Positions 36,948 through 45,472 of a stretch of 64,000 nt of DNA are shown here, piece after piece (positions within the stretch are counted from its first letter, which is position 1; the number at the start of each line of letters is the position of its first letter). Where the stretch lies: positions 927,501 through 991,500 of the forward strand of contig JAEPOK010000002.1 of NCBI GenBank assembly GCA_017642935.1, given 5' to 3'. The position numbers and the translations under genes were made by a program. Under the pieces are notes generated by a model, which saw nothing but the letters and a program-made list of their open reading frames with translations, was not told the DNA's origin and ran no database searches. The DNA is from Hyphomicrobiales bacterium (lineage in GTDB: Bacteria > Pseudomonadota > Alphaproteobacteria > Rhizobiales > MH13).

Positions 36948-37093
36948 CCGGCAGGCTGAGGACAGATGATAGGCGCTCGACCGGTCCTGATAGCAATCGG
37001 CGCGGTTTTCTCAGGTCTTTGGCCGGCTACCCGAATAGCGGTCTTCAACTAGGGCGTTGTCGATCCACCGAAGGGTGCAGCTGGAAGCATCCG

Positions 37094-37474
37094 CTAAGCC
37101 GACGTCGATTGGGACGACTCCACAGGATCCGAGCTTTCTACGTCTGCATGCCATCCTTCCGTCGCGTCGATGTGGAGCAAGACGTGGTTTGCGATGAGGT
37201 CTTCATAACCCTCTGGCAAATACGAGTTCTGCCATGTCTCTCCAAATCGTCGTTTGACCGCGTCTATGTCGGCCCATAGCGAGACAAACACAAGCTTGTC
37301 GGTCTCACCATCAACACCCTGTCCAAAAAAGTAGCCTTGGTTGCCGATATGGCCGTCAACAACAGCGGCAGACGTGGTTCGGAATTTGGCGAGCAGCTCC
37401 GTCGCCCGACCAGGCATTGCCTGAACTTGGAAAATTCGTAGGATCGGGCCTTGCCTTGGTTCGATGGCGCCCAT
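37094..37474 (-). CDS. Antibiotic-biosynthesis-monooxygenase (ABM) fold protein
   Basis: A 126-residue protein with a ferredoxin-like ABM core (ILRIFQVQAMPGRATELLAKFRTTSAAVV, then DKLVFVSLWADIDAVKRRFGETWQNSYLPEGY) and an acidic, serine-rich tail. A strong ribosome-binding site (AAGGGAGG) precedes the ATG, which supports a real gene. It lies downstream of the MFS transporter and small membrane protein on the same strand, with a 62-base gap. The substrate is unknown. Confidence 0.75.
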   Translation of the reverse strand: MGAIEPRQGPILRIFQVQAMPGRATELLAKFRTTSAAVVDGHIGNQGYFFGQGVDGETDKLVFVSLWADIDAVKRRFGETWQNSYLPEGYEDLIANHVLLHIDATEGWHADVESSDPVESSQSTSA

Positions 37475-37536
37475 GTGCGCCTCCCTTGTTTAGGTACGTT
37501 GGATAGGGGATTTCGTTGCGGCCAACGGTCGGCTCT

Positions 37537-37680
37537 TCAACAGATGATTTGGAACAGTGCTGCGCCCAAAAAGACGTCGACGTAACCGACAAGCGCGGCT
37601 TCCCACACCCAGGAAATCAACCCGGTCAGCAACAGAAAGATGCCGGCAAGTGCAAGTAGTTGATGGTTCACGGGGATCAT
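37537..37680 (-). CDS. 47-residue membrane protein coupled to the MFS gene
   Basis: A short open frame encodes about 47 residues (MIPVNHQLLALAGIFLLLTG continuing to the C-terminal FQIIC). The composition is strongly hydrophobic: one long or two short membrane segments with a WEAALVGYVD turn between. Its ATG overlaps the stop of the MFS transporter gene as ATGA, a classic translational coupling. I do not recognise a family. It may be a small accessory subunit of the transporter. The reading is not excluded as chance, but the overlap and the hydrophobic pattern support it. Confidence 0.6.
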   Translation of the reverse strand: MIPVNHQLLALAGIFLLLTGLISWVWEAALVGYVDVFLGAALFQIIC

Positions 37681-38915
37681 TCGCTGCACTCCCCAATGAG
37701 GCTATTTGATCGGAGCGGTTCCTCATTGATCGGCCAATGCAACAGCGTCGCTAGGAGCCCCAGCAGAACAACTGTCCACCAGACCAGGTCGTACGATCCC
37801 CAGCGCTCGAAGGCATAGCCGCCCATCCATGCGCCCAGGAAACTGCCGAGTTGGTGCATCAGGAAGACGATGCCGACAAGTGTCGCTAGATACCGAGGTC
37901 CAAACACCTGGGCAACGATCCCGCTGGTCAGAGGTACGGTCCCCAGCCAGGTGAAACCAATCAGAGCGGCAAACAGCAGCGTTGTTATTGCTGACGGTGG
38001 AAGAAGAACAAACACTGCGACAACAACCGCTCGAACGAGGTACAAAAGCGCAAGCAGGTTCTTTTTGCTGAAACGATCGCCAAGCGCCCCGCATACCAGC
38101 GTGCCAATGATGTTGGTGGCGCCAATCATGGCGAGCGCTGCGCCACCAAGCCAAACGTCCATATCGCGATCAAGGAGGTAGGCCGGCAGGTGTATCCCAA
38201 TAAAGGCGAGCTGAAATCCGCAGACGAAAAACCCGAACAACAGAAGTACAAACCCGCGATGCCGGAGCGCCTGGTTGATGGCTGAACCCATCGATTGCTC
38301 AGGGCCCGTTGTCTCCGGTCGGCCGGCCAGCGGCGGCGCCAACAGGCAAATGACCAGCGCGATCATGGCAAGTCCGAGAAAGGCTGCCGACCAGCCAAAC
38401 TGCTCGATCAGGCTCAGGGTCAACGGTACCGACAGAAATATCCCGATCGATCCGCCAAGCGAAGCGATGCCTAAAGCCGTCGATCGTTTCTCTGGCGGGT
38501 AATGGCGGCCCACAGCGCCAAGCACGACGGCATAGGTCGTGGCGCTCAAGCCCATGCCAACCAAGACACCGAGCCCTATGGTCAGCCCCAAAGCGCTCGA
38601 GCTCAGGGCTGCGCTCAGAAGACCGAGCGCATAGAGCGCCCCTCCGGCAAACACCACGCGGAACGTGCCGAAGCGATCAGCGATCATCCCAGCAAATGGC
38701 TGAGCCAATCCCCACATCAAGTTCTGCAGGGCGACCGCCAATCCGAAGGCTTCGCGATCAATGGATTGCAGCTCCCGTGTGACCGGATCAAGAAACAATC
38801 CAAAAGAATGGCGCATCCCAACGGCGACCATCGCGATCATCGATCCAGCGATTAAGACGATGAGTGATCGGCGAACGAAAGGCGTTTGGGATTGCGTTGA
38901 TACAAGGTCGGTCAT
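37677..38915 (-). CDS. MFS transporter, OxlT/MCT-like
   Basis: A 412-residue transporter with 12 predicted membrane segments. GMRHSFGLFLDPVTRELQ in the first segments, QNLMWGLAQPFAGMIADRFGTFRV (the loop 2-3 MFS motif) and ALGIASLGGSIG resemble the OxlT/monocarboxylate branch. It is divergent from a LysR gene whose operator-like dyads lie in the shared 134-base region, so the LysR protein probably controls it. The substrate is probably an organic acid, which is inferred from the branch. Confidence 0.88.
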   Translation of the reverse strand: MTDLVSTQSQTPFVRRSLIVLIAGSMIAMVAVGMRHSFGLFLDPVTRELQSIDREAFGLAVALQNLMWGLAQPFAGMIADRFGTFRVVFAGGALYALGLLSAALSSSALGLTIGLGVLVGMGLSATTYAVVLGAVGRHYPPEKRSTALGIASLGGSIGIFLSVPLTLSLIEQFGWSAAFLGLAMIALVICLLAPPLAGRPETTGPEQSMGSAINQALRHRGFVLLLFGFFVCGFQLAFIGIHLPAYLLDRDMDVWLGGAALAMIGATNIIGTLVCGALGDRFSKKNLLALLYLVRAVVVAVFVLLPPSAITTLLFAALIGFTWLGTVPLTSGIVAQVFGPRYLATLVGIVFLMHQLGSFLGAWMGGYAFERWGSYDLVWWTVVLLGLLATLLHWPINEEPLRSNSLIGECSE

Positions 38916-39004
38916 TGCGAGATCATTTCATCGTTTTGCTGACCGCAGATCGTATGTTGCGATCAGTCCTGTTCTTGATCTCGACGCTAACACCTGATTA
39001 CACT

Positions 39005-39048
39005 TGCGAATAACGAATTAATCGAAAGTTTCGTATTCGGAATTCGCA
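39005..39048. promoter_or_regulatory. Nested dyads in the LysR-MFS intergenic region
   Basis: An outer repeat TGCGAAT (39005-39011) and ATTCGCA (39042-39048) encloses a perfect CGAAA-G-TTTCG dyad at 39023-39033. The outer right arm ends one base before the LysR start codon. The layout fits a LysR site that both represses its own gene and activates the divergent transporter. Confidence 0.6.
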
Positions 39049-39049
39049 T

Positions 39050-39937
39050 ATGAGAACCAATTTCGATATCGATGCCTTGCGCGCTGTTCTTGCTGGAATT
39101 GAACAGAAGAGTTTCTCGCGGGCTGCCAATGAGTTGGGTTTGTCGCAGCCGGCCATAAGCCGCCAATTGAAGAAGCTGGAGCTCCAGGCCGGGGCACCAC
39201 TCTTCACTCGTCAAGGCCGAGGTTTGGTTCCGACGGAAGCCGGGGAAGCTTTGGCTGATTACGCCAGACAGATCATCGCGCTGAATGATGAAGCTGCCCG
39301 AGCGGTTGGTGCTGCGGTTGAGCCTGAGACAATCCGCCTTGGCCTGCCGCAAGACTTTTTCGACGACGTCATGCCAGCGGCGACACGTGCTTTCACCGAA
39401 CTTCATCCGGATGTTCATGTGACGGTGCGGGCCGGAAACAATCACATCATCGGCGATGAAATCGACGCTGGTCGCCTTGATGTGGCTATCGCGTTCTTTC
39501 CAAGCGGTTCAGGCCAGAAGGGAAAAGCGCTTTGCAAACTGCCGCTGAAATGGCTGGCCCATGACGGTTTCAGTGAGTCCCCCGCAACCGCGGTTTTGCC
39601 GCTGGTCCTGTTCAACCATCCTTGCCTGTTTCGCCAGATGGCGCTCAGCGCTTTGGACCAATCTGGCGCCCGATGGCACGCTGCCCTGACGACACCGAGC
39701 CTTCAAGCCGTCTGGGCGGCACTGAGGGCGCATTTTGGCGTGGGCGTGCGTATCAACCACAACCGACCGCCTGACATCGTCGACGTCAGCGATTGGCCAA
39801 GCCTTCCAGAGCTGCATGATGTGGAGCTCAGGCTGCTTACCGCGAGCCATCTCTCAGGCGCGGCCAGCACCATGCTCGACATATTGGCCGAAACGACAGT
39901 TGGCCTCATCGATGCGGCGGACCGCCGCCGTGGCTGA
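39050..39937 (+). CDS. LysR-family transcriptional regulator
   Basis: A 295-residue regulator with an N-terminal winged helix-turn-helix (residues about 5-65: LRAVLAGIEQKSFSRAANELGLSQPAISRQLKKLELQAGAPLFTRQGRGLVPTEAG) and a periplasmic-binding-like effector domain (about 90-290). It is divergent from an MFS transporter gene. The next gene (DsbA-like) overlaps its end. The ribosome-binding site is poor because the operator dyad occupies that region. Confidence 0.92.
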   Translation: MRTNFDIDALRAVLAGIEQKSFSRAANELGLSQPAISRQLKKLELQAGAPLFTRQGRGLVPTEAGEALADYARQIIALNDEAARAVGAAVEPETIRLGLPQDFFDDVMPAATRAFTELHPDVHVTVRAGNNHIIGDEIDAGRLDVAIAFFPSGSGQKGKALCKLPLKWLAHDGFSESPATAVLPLVLFNHPCLFRQMALSALDQSGARWHAALTTPSLQAVWAALRAHFGVGVRINHNRPPDIVDVSDWPSLPELHDVELRLLTASHLSGAASTMLDILAETTVGLIDAADRRRG

Positions 39938-40541
39938 CCAGGTACACCGGAAACCGCTCGAAGTCTGGTTTGAGTTCGCCAGCACCTACTCCTACCTGTC
40001 GGTGATGCGCGTTGAAGACTTGGCCATCCAGAGTAACATTTCGTTGGTTTGGCGCCCGTTTCTCCTGGGGCCGGTATTCAAAGCCAAGGGATGGGAAACT
40101 TCACCCTTCGTGATGGATGAAGCCAAGGGGCGGTACATGTGGCGTGATGTTGAGAGGCGAGCCATCAAATATGGTCTCCCCTTCAAACGCCCAGAGGTTT
40201 TTCCCGCCAACGGTTTGGCGGCAGCGCGATTGATGATGGCTGCTCATGGCGAAACCTGGTCGGGAGATTTTGCTCGAGCGATGTTCAGAGCTCAGTTCGA
40301 GGATGGCGCCGATATTTCGCAACGCGAGACTCTCACTCTGGCACTAACTTCAGTTGGTGTTGATGCGCGGTCGTGGATAGACCGTTCCCAGCAGGTCTCA
40401 ACAAAAGCTGCGTTGCGCCAACAGTCGCTCGAAGCCATGAAAATTGGTGTTTTTGGAGCGCCAACGTTTTGTGTGGGCGACGAACTCTTCTGGGGCGATG
40501 ATCGTCTGGAGGATGCTGTTGAGTGGGCCTGCGCGCTGTAA
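39912..40541 (+). CDS. DsbA-family oxidoreductase, 2-hydroxychromene-2-carboxylate isomerase-like
   Basis: A protein of about 209 residues in the thioredoxin-fold DsbA/HCCA-isomerase group: VWFEFASTYSYLSVMRVEDLA at the N-terminus, a helical insert, and EAMKIGVFGAPTFCVGDELFWGDDRLEDAVEWA at the C-terminus, with the cis-proline of VFGAPTF. The serine-tyrosine start (STYSYL) in place of CxxC points to the glutathione-dependent isomerase group rather than a disulfide oxidase. The start is uncertain (ATG 39912 or GTG 39930), both overlapping the LysR gene, so it is probably co-transcribed with it. Confidence 0.82.
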   Translation: MRRTAAVADQVHRKPLEVWFEFASTYSYLSVMRVEDLAIQSNISLVWRPFLLGPVFKAKGWETSPFVMDEAKGRYMWRDVERRAIKYGLPFKRPEVFPANGLAAARLMMAAHGETWSGDFARAMFRAQFEDGADISQRETLTLALTSVGVDARSWIDRSQQVSTKAALRQQSLEAMKIGVFGAPTFCVGDELFWGDDRLEDAVEWACAL

Positions 40542-40648
40542 TGGCAGAATTATCCGCCATGCCGTAGCGTTTCAAAACTGTGCCAACGCAGGCGCTCTGA
40601 GCGTCGCAATGGTCGCCCAAAGCGCTTTCTAGATGGAGGGAACTCAAG

Positions 40649-41215
40649 ATGCTGAACGGGCAAAATCAGTCGTTTCCATCGTTTGGAAAGCGCCTTAAGC
40701 GACAGCGAGTTGCCATGGGGTTGAAGCAGGAGGCGTTGGCCACTGCGCTCGACGTCAGCCAAACATCTATCTCTCGGTGGGAAAGTGGCGCCCATGTGCC
40801 AGAGACGCAGATTCAGCATGACGCGTTGGCCTGCCTGGCATCGGCGCGAACCAATGATGCCGCGCTGAAGAGGCTTGTCGAGAGTGCGTCGCTTTGCGTC
40901 CACCTTGTCGATGAAGCGAGCCACGTTTGCCTTGCCTACTCTAAACGCCGCGCAAAAGACTGGAACTCGACGGACCGTGGCTTGCTGGGGATGTCTCTTT
41001 GGCGGTTCGCAACGGAGGAAATTCGCCTCGCTGAGAGCCAACTCGAAGACCATGGCTGGTGGAACGATGTGGTGCCGATGCCGAAAACCGTCATGACATC
41101 CGAGGCAGTCTTTCCCGAGATCAAGATCAGCGAAGGTGGGATGCTGTGGGAGCGTATCTATCTCGCAGACGGCACGCCTGCGCGCCTGGTTACGGCGATT
41201 GGGGCCAATGCATAA
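40649..41215 (+). CDS. XRE-family regulator with C-terminal sensor-like domain
   Basis: A 188-residue protein. Residues 12-66 form a helix-turn-helix of the XRE type (FGKRLKRQRVAMGLKQEALATALDVSQTSISRWESG). The rest (about 80-188) has a PAS-like composition, with LVDEASHVCLAYSKRRAKDW, a tryptophan-rich middle and a C-terminal ERIYLADGTPARLVTAIGA. I do not recognise the sensor. A good ribosome-binding site (GGAGGG) precedes the ATG. An MFS gene follows after 43 bases and may be its target. Confidence 0.85.
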   Translation: MLNGQNQSFPSFGKRLKRQRVAMGLKQEALATALDVSQTSISRWESGAHVPETQIQHDALACLASARTNDAALKRLVESASLCVHLVDEASHVCLAYSKRRAKDWNSTDRGLLGMSLWRFATEEIRLAESQLEDHGWWNDVVPMPKTVMTSEAVFPEIKISEGGMLWERIYLADGTPARLVTAIGANA

Positions 41216-41258
41216 TTTATGCGTGGCTTGGCTGCCTGCTTTCGCATAGCCCAAGGCT

Positions 41259-42425
41259 ATGTGCTTCCGTCAATCCAAAGTCTTTTTGGTTTTCTTGCTA
41301 TGGTTCGCTGGGCTCGGTGCGGCTGCCCAGTTTGCGAAAATCGCGGTCCCGTTCGGTCTTGTCCGCGAAGCCTTTCCTGAGGTTGGCAACGAAATTGGGT
41401 GGTTGCTCTCATTGATCAGCCTGGTCGGCGCGGTGCTTGGGATTGTGGCCGGGGACGTTGTGGGACGGTTAGGCGCCCGGCGGGTGCTCCTTTTTGGCCT
41501 TTCACTTGGAGCGATCGTCTCTTTTTGGCAGATCGCCCTGGTCTCTTTTGGACCGATGCTGGCCAGTCGGTTGGTGGAAGGCGCGTCGCATTTGGCCATT
41601 GTCGTATCTGCGCCGACGCTGATCTCGCAGTTGAGCGACAAGCGCTATATCGGCCCCGCGATGACGCTGTGGAGCACGTTCTTCGGTGTTGCTTTTGCCA
41701 TCGTTGCTTGGGTCGTTATGCCACTTGTTGCCTCCGACGGGTTTACCGTTCTGCTTGGAGGCCACGGCGTCTATCTGGCCGTTATTGCGGTCTTGGTGGC
41801 CCTGGCCGTTCCAGAATCCAGGATGGAAGCTGTCGCCAAGAGCGATGCAAATCCTGATATCGTCAAAGCCCATATCAGAACGTACACCTCGCCGCGCATC
41901 GCTGCTCCTGGCGCGGGCTGGCTTCTTTACACGTTAACGTTTGTTTCGCTCCTCGCCCTGCTTCCAGAGCGCTTGCCGCGGGATCAAGGCATCTGGGCCG
42001 CAGGCCTCATGCCGCTTGTCAGTATCGCCGTTGCTCTGGTTGTTGTGCCGATCTTTCTCCGACGGCATTCCAGCGTCGCCATCATCATTGCTGGTTTCGC
42101 GCTTGCCTCTGCGCTTGTCCTGTTCAACGTTTTCTTGAACCTGCAATTGCTTTTTGCTGTCGGCCTGTTTGCGTTATTGGGCCTTGTCCAAGGGGCAAGT
42201 TTCTCGGCGGTTCCTGAACTCAACTCTGAAGCCAAAGACCAAGCGCTTGCCTATGGCTTCATGGCGCAGGCTGGTAATTTGGGAAATTTGCTCGGCACGC
42301 CGCTTCTAATCTTTGTTGCAGGCCATTTCGGCGAGATTGGAATGTTCCTGTCCATCGCGGTTCTCTACCTACTGGGCATTCTCTTGCATTGGCTGCTTGC
42401 CAAAACGCGAGGCGCACCAAGATGA
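41259..42425 (+). CDS. MFS transporter
   Basis: A 388-residue transporter with 12 predicted membrane segments. The loop 2-3 motif reads GDVVGRLGARRVLLFGLSLGA. VEGASHLAIVVSAPTLISQLSDKRYIGPAMTLWSTFFGVAF and the late FMAQAGNLGNLLGTPLLIF are typical of the drug/metabolite exporters of the family. It follows the XRE regulator gene. The substrate is unknown. Confidence 0.87.
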   Translation: MCFRQSKVFLVFLLWFAGLGAAAQFAKIAVPFGLVREAFPEVGNEIGWLLSLISLVGAVLGIVAGDVVGRLGARRVLLFGLSLGAIVSFWQIALVSFGPMLASRLVEGASHLAIVVSAPTLISQLSDKRYIGPAMTLWSTFFGVAFAIVAWVVMPLVASDGFTVLLGGHGVYLAVIAVLVALAVPESRMEAVAKSDANPDIVKAHIRTYTSPRIAAPGAGWLLYTLTFVSLLALLPERLPRDQGIWAAGLMPLVSIAVALVVVPIFLRRHSSVAIIIAGFALASALVLFNVFLNLQLLFAVGLFALLGLVQGASFSAVPELNSEAKDQALAYGFMAQAGNLGNLLGTPLLIFVAGHFGEIGMFLSIAVLYLLGILLHWLLAKTRGAPR

Positions 42426-42575
42426 GATGGTGTTGCCGACTTAGACGCCGAGCCTGCCGCCAGTGGTTCCTCCTGAGGGTCATCAGCGACGTCAGGCGTC
42501 CACAGGTTGACGCTTGTTATCCCTTTGATCCTGCTGCACAAGAAGGGCAGTTCTGGATGAAGGGGATGCTAGGGC

Positions 42576-43523
42576 ATGGGCACGGTTTGGTTTATGGGCG
42601 AGGCGCTGATCGACTTTGTCCCGACCATGTCGCCCGCCGGTGATGCCTTCGCGCCACGCGCCGGTGGTTCGCCGTTTAACGCCGCCAAGGCCGCCGCCCA
42701 AGCGGGCGCTAAGTCAGGCTTTCTGGGTGCCATATCGAACGATCTTTTTGGCGAACGGCTGATTGCAGATCTTGAGGCGCATGGGGTTGAAACCCGTCGC
42801 ACGCCGCGCACCGACGACCCTTGCACACTGGCCTTTGTTGAGCTGACTGGTGGTGTTGCACGCTACGCGTTTTTCAATGCGCTGTCGGCGACAGCCCTGA
42901 TGAATCCTGATCCGGCGGCGTTCGTGCCCGAACAGGGCGATGTTCTCTCGTTTGGCTCGATCTCGTTGATCGACAAGCCGGGAGCCGACAACATTGCTGC
43001 CTTTGCCTTGGCACATGCCGATACAACGATGATTGCGCTCGACCCCAACGCTCGTCCGACCATGACGTCTGACGTCGATGATTGGCGCGCGCGCATCGAA
43101 GCGATCGCGGCGAAGGCTGGGGTTATTCGACTAAGCGATGAAGATCTCGAGTTCTTGGCGCCTGGCCAATCACCCGCTGACTTTGCCGCCGACAGGCTTA
43201 GCCAAGCCGCCGGGCTGGTCGTGGTGACACTGGGCGAAAACGGTGCACTCGGCTTCTGCGGCGATGGCTTGGTGGAGGTTGAAGGCCGACCGGCGGCAAT
43301 CGTCGATTCGGTCGGCGCCGGCGATACCTTAATGGGCGGGGTGATGGCGGAGTTGATGCTGCGGGATCTCACAATGCCAACCGCGTTAGCCGGTCTCACC
43401 AGTGAGGCACTGGGTGATATTTTGCGTTACGGCGTAACGGCGGCCGCCATGAACTGCGAGCAGTCTGGCTGCGCCCCGCCGCCGCGCGCAGACGTCCTGC
43501 AGCGCCTGGCGAGCGAGGACTGA
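42576..43523 (+). CDS. PfkB-family carbohydrate kinase (fructokinase-like)
   Basis: A 315-residue sugar kinase. The N-terminal signature GGSPFNAAKAAAQAGAKSGFLGAISND and the C-terminal signature DSVGAGDTLMGG with catalytic base Asp250 are intact. Fructokinase-like members phosphorylate fructose or related ketoses. GAAGGGGAT precedes the ATG. It is followed after one base by a SorC-type regulator and begins the carbohydrate island. Confidence 0.9.
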   Translation: MGTVWFMGEALIDFVPTMSPAGDAFAPRAGGSPFNAAKAAAQAGAKSGFLGAISNDLFGERLIADLEAHGVETRRTPRTDDPCTLAFVELTGGVARYAFFNALSATALMNPDPAAFVPEQGDVLSFGSISLIDKPGADNIAAFALAHADTTMIALDPNARPTMTSDVDDWRARIEAIAAKAGVIRLSDEDLEFLAPGQSPADFAADRLSQAAGLVVVTLGENGALGFCGDGLVEVEGRPAAIVDSVGAGDTLMGGVMAELMLRDLTMPTALAGLTSEALGDILRYGVTAAAMNCEQSGCAPPPRADVLQRLASED

Positions 43524-43524
43524 A

Positions 43525-44502
43525 GTGGCCCGTCTGACGCGCGCAGGGCAAATCACGCTTTCCGACACGGCCTCGCTGCGGGTGCGCGCTGCGTGGCTCT
43601 ATTTCAACCGTGGTCTGACACAAAAAGACATCGCAGAGGCGCTTGGCGTCAGCCGTTCGACGGTTGTGCGCATGCTCGATGAAGCGCGCAAACGTGGCGA
43701 GGTCCAAATCTGGATCAACACCAGCCCCGGCGATTGCACAGCCCTCGCCGTTGAACTGGAAGAGGCGTTGAACCTTGACGAGGCGATCGTTGTTCCCGGC
43801 TCTGGAACGGCGGACGAGACGGCAAGCGATGTCGGTGCCGCGCTTGGCCAGCTGCTGTCGGATGTCCTAGCCGATGATATGACCATTGGCGTTGGCTGGG
43901 GCCGCACGTTGAACGCCTCACTTTCCACCTTTCGACCGCAGCGGCGGTCGGGCATGCGGGTTATCTCGCTGCAAGGCGGGCTGCTGGAAGCCAGCAGCGT
44001 TAATCCGATTGATTTTTCCTGGCGCATGGCCGGGCGACTTGGCGCGGACTGCTTGCTCTACCTGGCACCATTGGTCGTCGATAGTCACGATACGAAAACT
44101 CGATTGATCGAGCGGTGCGGTCTGCGACAGGTGGAAAAGGCAGCCGAAGAGCTTGATGTCGCGGTGCTCAGCTGCGGCGACATCGGCGTGGCAGGGTCTT
44201 CGCTCAGTCACCAGTTTTTGTCGCAGGATGAATATGCCGATCTGCTAAAGGCCGGGGCGATCTGCGACACGCTTTGTCAATTTCTGGACGGCGGGGGAAA
44301 CACTGTGGCCCACCCCATCCACGATCGTGTCATGGCTGTTGATCTTGACACCATTGCGACCGCCAAGCACGGCATTTTGGCGTCGGGCGGCGCGCTTCGG
44401 GCGGCGGCTATTATGGCAACGCTCACGCGCACCGGGTGCAAAACATTGGTCACCGATGAAGCGGCGGCCAAAGCGATATTGGCGCTCAAAGCGTCGGCCT
44501 AG
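43525..44502 (+). CDS. Sugar-binding transcriptional regulator, SorC/DeoR family
   Basis: A 325-residue regulator. The helix-turn-helix (AWLYFNRGLTQKDIAEALGVSRSTVVRMLDEARKRGEVQIWI) is at about residues 28-70. It is followed by a SorC-type sugar-phosphate-binding domain with GVGWGRTLNASL and VAHPIHDRVMAVDLDTIA. These proteins sense sugar phosphates and control catabolic operons. It starts with GTG one base after the kinase stop and is convergent with the hydrolase gene, overlapping its tail by four bases. Confidence 0.9.
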   Translation: MARLTRAGQITLSDTASLRVRAAWLYFNRGLTQKDIAEALGVSRSTVVRMLDEARKRGEVQIWINTSPGDCTALAVELEEALNLDEAIVVPGSGTADETASDVGAALGQLLSDVLADDMTIGVGWGRTLNASLSTFRPQRRSGMRVISLQGGLLEASSVNPIDFSWRMAGRLGADCLLYLAPLVVDSHDTKTRLIERCGLRQVEKAAEELDVAVLSCGDIGVAGSSLSHQFLSQDEYADLLKAGAICDTLCQFLDGGGNTVAHPIHDRVMAVDLDTIATAKHGILASGGALRAAAIMATLTRTGCKTLVTDEAAAKAILALKASA

Positions 44503-45221
44503 CTTGCCAGATAATCCGTGATGCGCCGGTTGACCTTGGTTGCCGCCTCCACATGGGGTAGATGACCGGTCTGCGGCAACAGCATTGCGCGTTCGCCAAG
44601 GCTTTTTAGCCATTCCATGTCCGGTGGATTGATCGCATCCTCTTCACCCCAGATTACCAGTGCCTCATTCGGCAGGGCAGGGAGTTCGAAGTTTAACGCG
44701 GCTTGGGCGATCTCTGCCAAAGCCTCTCGACGGCCCGGCTTTTCCAGGTGTTTAAGAACATACTGCGCCATTTGCGGCATGATCAGTCGCTCACGCACAA
44801 CCAGTTGGCGCAGATGCTGCAAGGCTTCGTCTTCAGACTGAAGACCGGGAAGGCCGGTCAAGAAATCTCCAGCGACTGCGCCTGAGCCAAATCCTGCTGG
44901 TGCGATGAGCACGGTTTTGCCGATTTGATCCGGCCGCAACGCTGCAAGGTGGGCCGCGATGGCACCGCCCAAGGAATGACCAATCAGCGCGATGGGTTTG
45001 TCGTTCTGCGGTAGCAGTTCGGTGAGCGCGCTGGCGATATCAATGGGTGTCGTTGCGCCAGGTTCGGCTGTTCCATGGGCCGGCAGCTCGGCTGCCCAAA
45101 CGGTGTAGGTGTCGAGTAGCGCCGGTGAGTTCGCGACCCAGCCCAGCCGGTCGGCACCGAAGCCATGAATGAGGACCACGGCGTCGCCTTCGCCGCCGAT
45201 GCGATGCATCACAGGTGCCAT
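44499..45221 (-). CDS. Alpha/beta hydrolase, AcoC-type (E2-like) partner
   Basis: A 240-residue alpha/beta hydrolase with nucleophile in GHSLGG, acid in WGEEDAINPP and histidine in GHLPHVE. It follows the stand-alone lipoyl gene by three bases. In acetoin dehydrogenase systems of Pseudomonas type the E2 protein AcoC is a lipoyl domain joined to just such a hydrolase domain instead of the classical acyltransferase. Here the two halves are separate genes. It may release or transfer the acyl group from the lipoyl arm; this is inference from family and context. Confidence 0.85.
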   Translation of the reverse strand: MAPVMHRIGGEGDAVVLIHGFGADRLGWVANSPALLDTYTVWAAELPAHGTAEPGATTPIDIASALTELLPQNDKPIALIGHSLGGAIAAHLAALRPDQIGKTVLIAPAGFGSGAVAGDFLTGLPGLQSEDEALQHLRQLVVRERLIMPQMAQYVLKHLEKPGRREALAEIAQAALNFELPALPNEALVIWGEEDAINPPDMEWLKSLGERAMLLPQTGHLPHVEAATKVNRRITDYLAS

Positions 45222-45224
45222 GGG

Positions 45225-45458
45225 CTAGGTGATCTCTCCCAAGGTCACGCCAACTTCAACGATTTCGCCTTCGGGCATGGCGATGGTGCTCAGCTTGCCG
45301 TCGGCCGGCGCTTCGATCTCAATGGCCATTTTGGTGGTCGTAATGACAACGATCAGATCACCGCTTTTCAACGTATCACCCTCGGATGCGACCCATTCGG
45401 TCACTTCAGCCTCGGTGATTTCATTGCCGAGCTGCGGCACAAGGATGGGCGTTGTCAT
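45225..45458 (-). CDS. Stand-alone lipoyl (biotinyl/lipoyl) carrier domain
   Basis: A 77-residue single lipoyl-type domain. The modification site is Lys43 in ITTTKMAIEIEAP, at the hairpin turn. The N-terminal PQLGNEITEAEVTEWVASEGDTLKSGD and the C-terminal IVEVGVTLGEI complete the flattened barrel. The T-K-M sequence differs from the usual D-K-A of lipoyl E2 domains and is closer to the M-K-M of biotinyl domains, so the attached cofactor should be tested. It lies between the fused E1 and the hydrolase. Confidence 0.88.
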   Translation of the reverse strand: MTTPILVPQLGNEITEAEVTEWVASEGDTLKSGDLIVVITTTKMAIEIEAPADGKLSTIAMPEGEIVEVGVTLGEIT

Positions 45459-45472
45459 GGTCGGGTGTCCTC

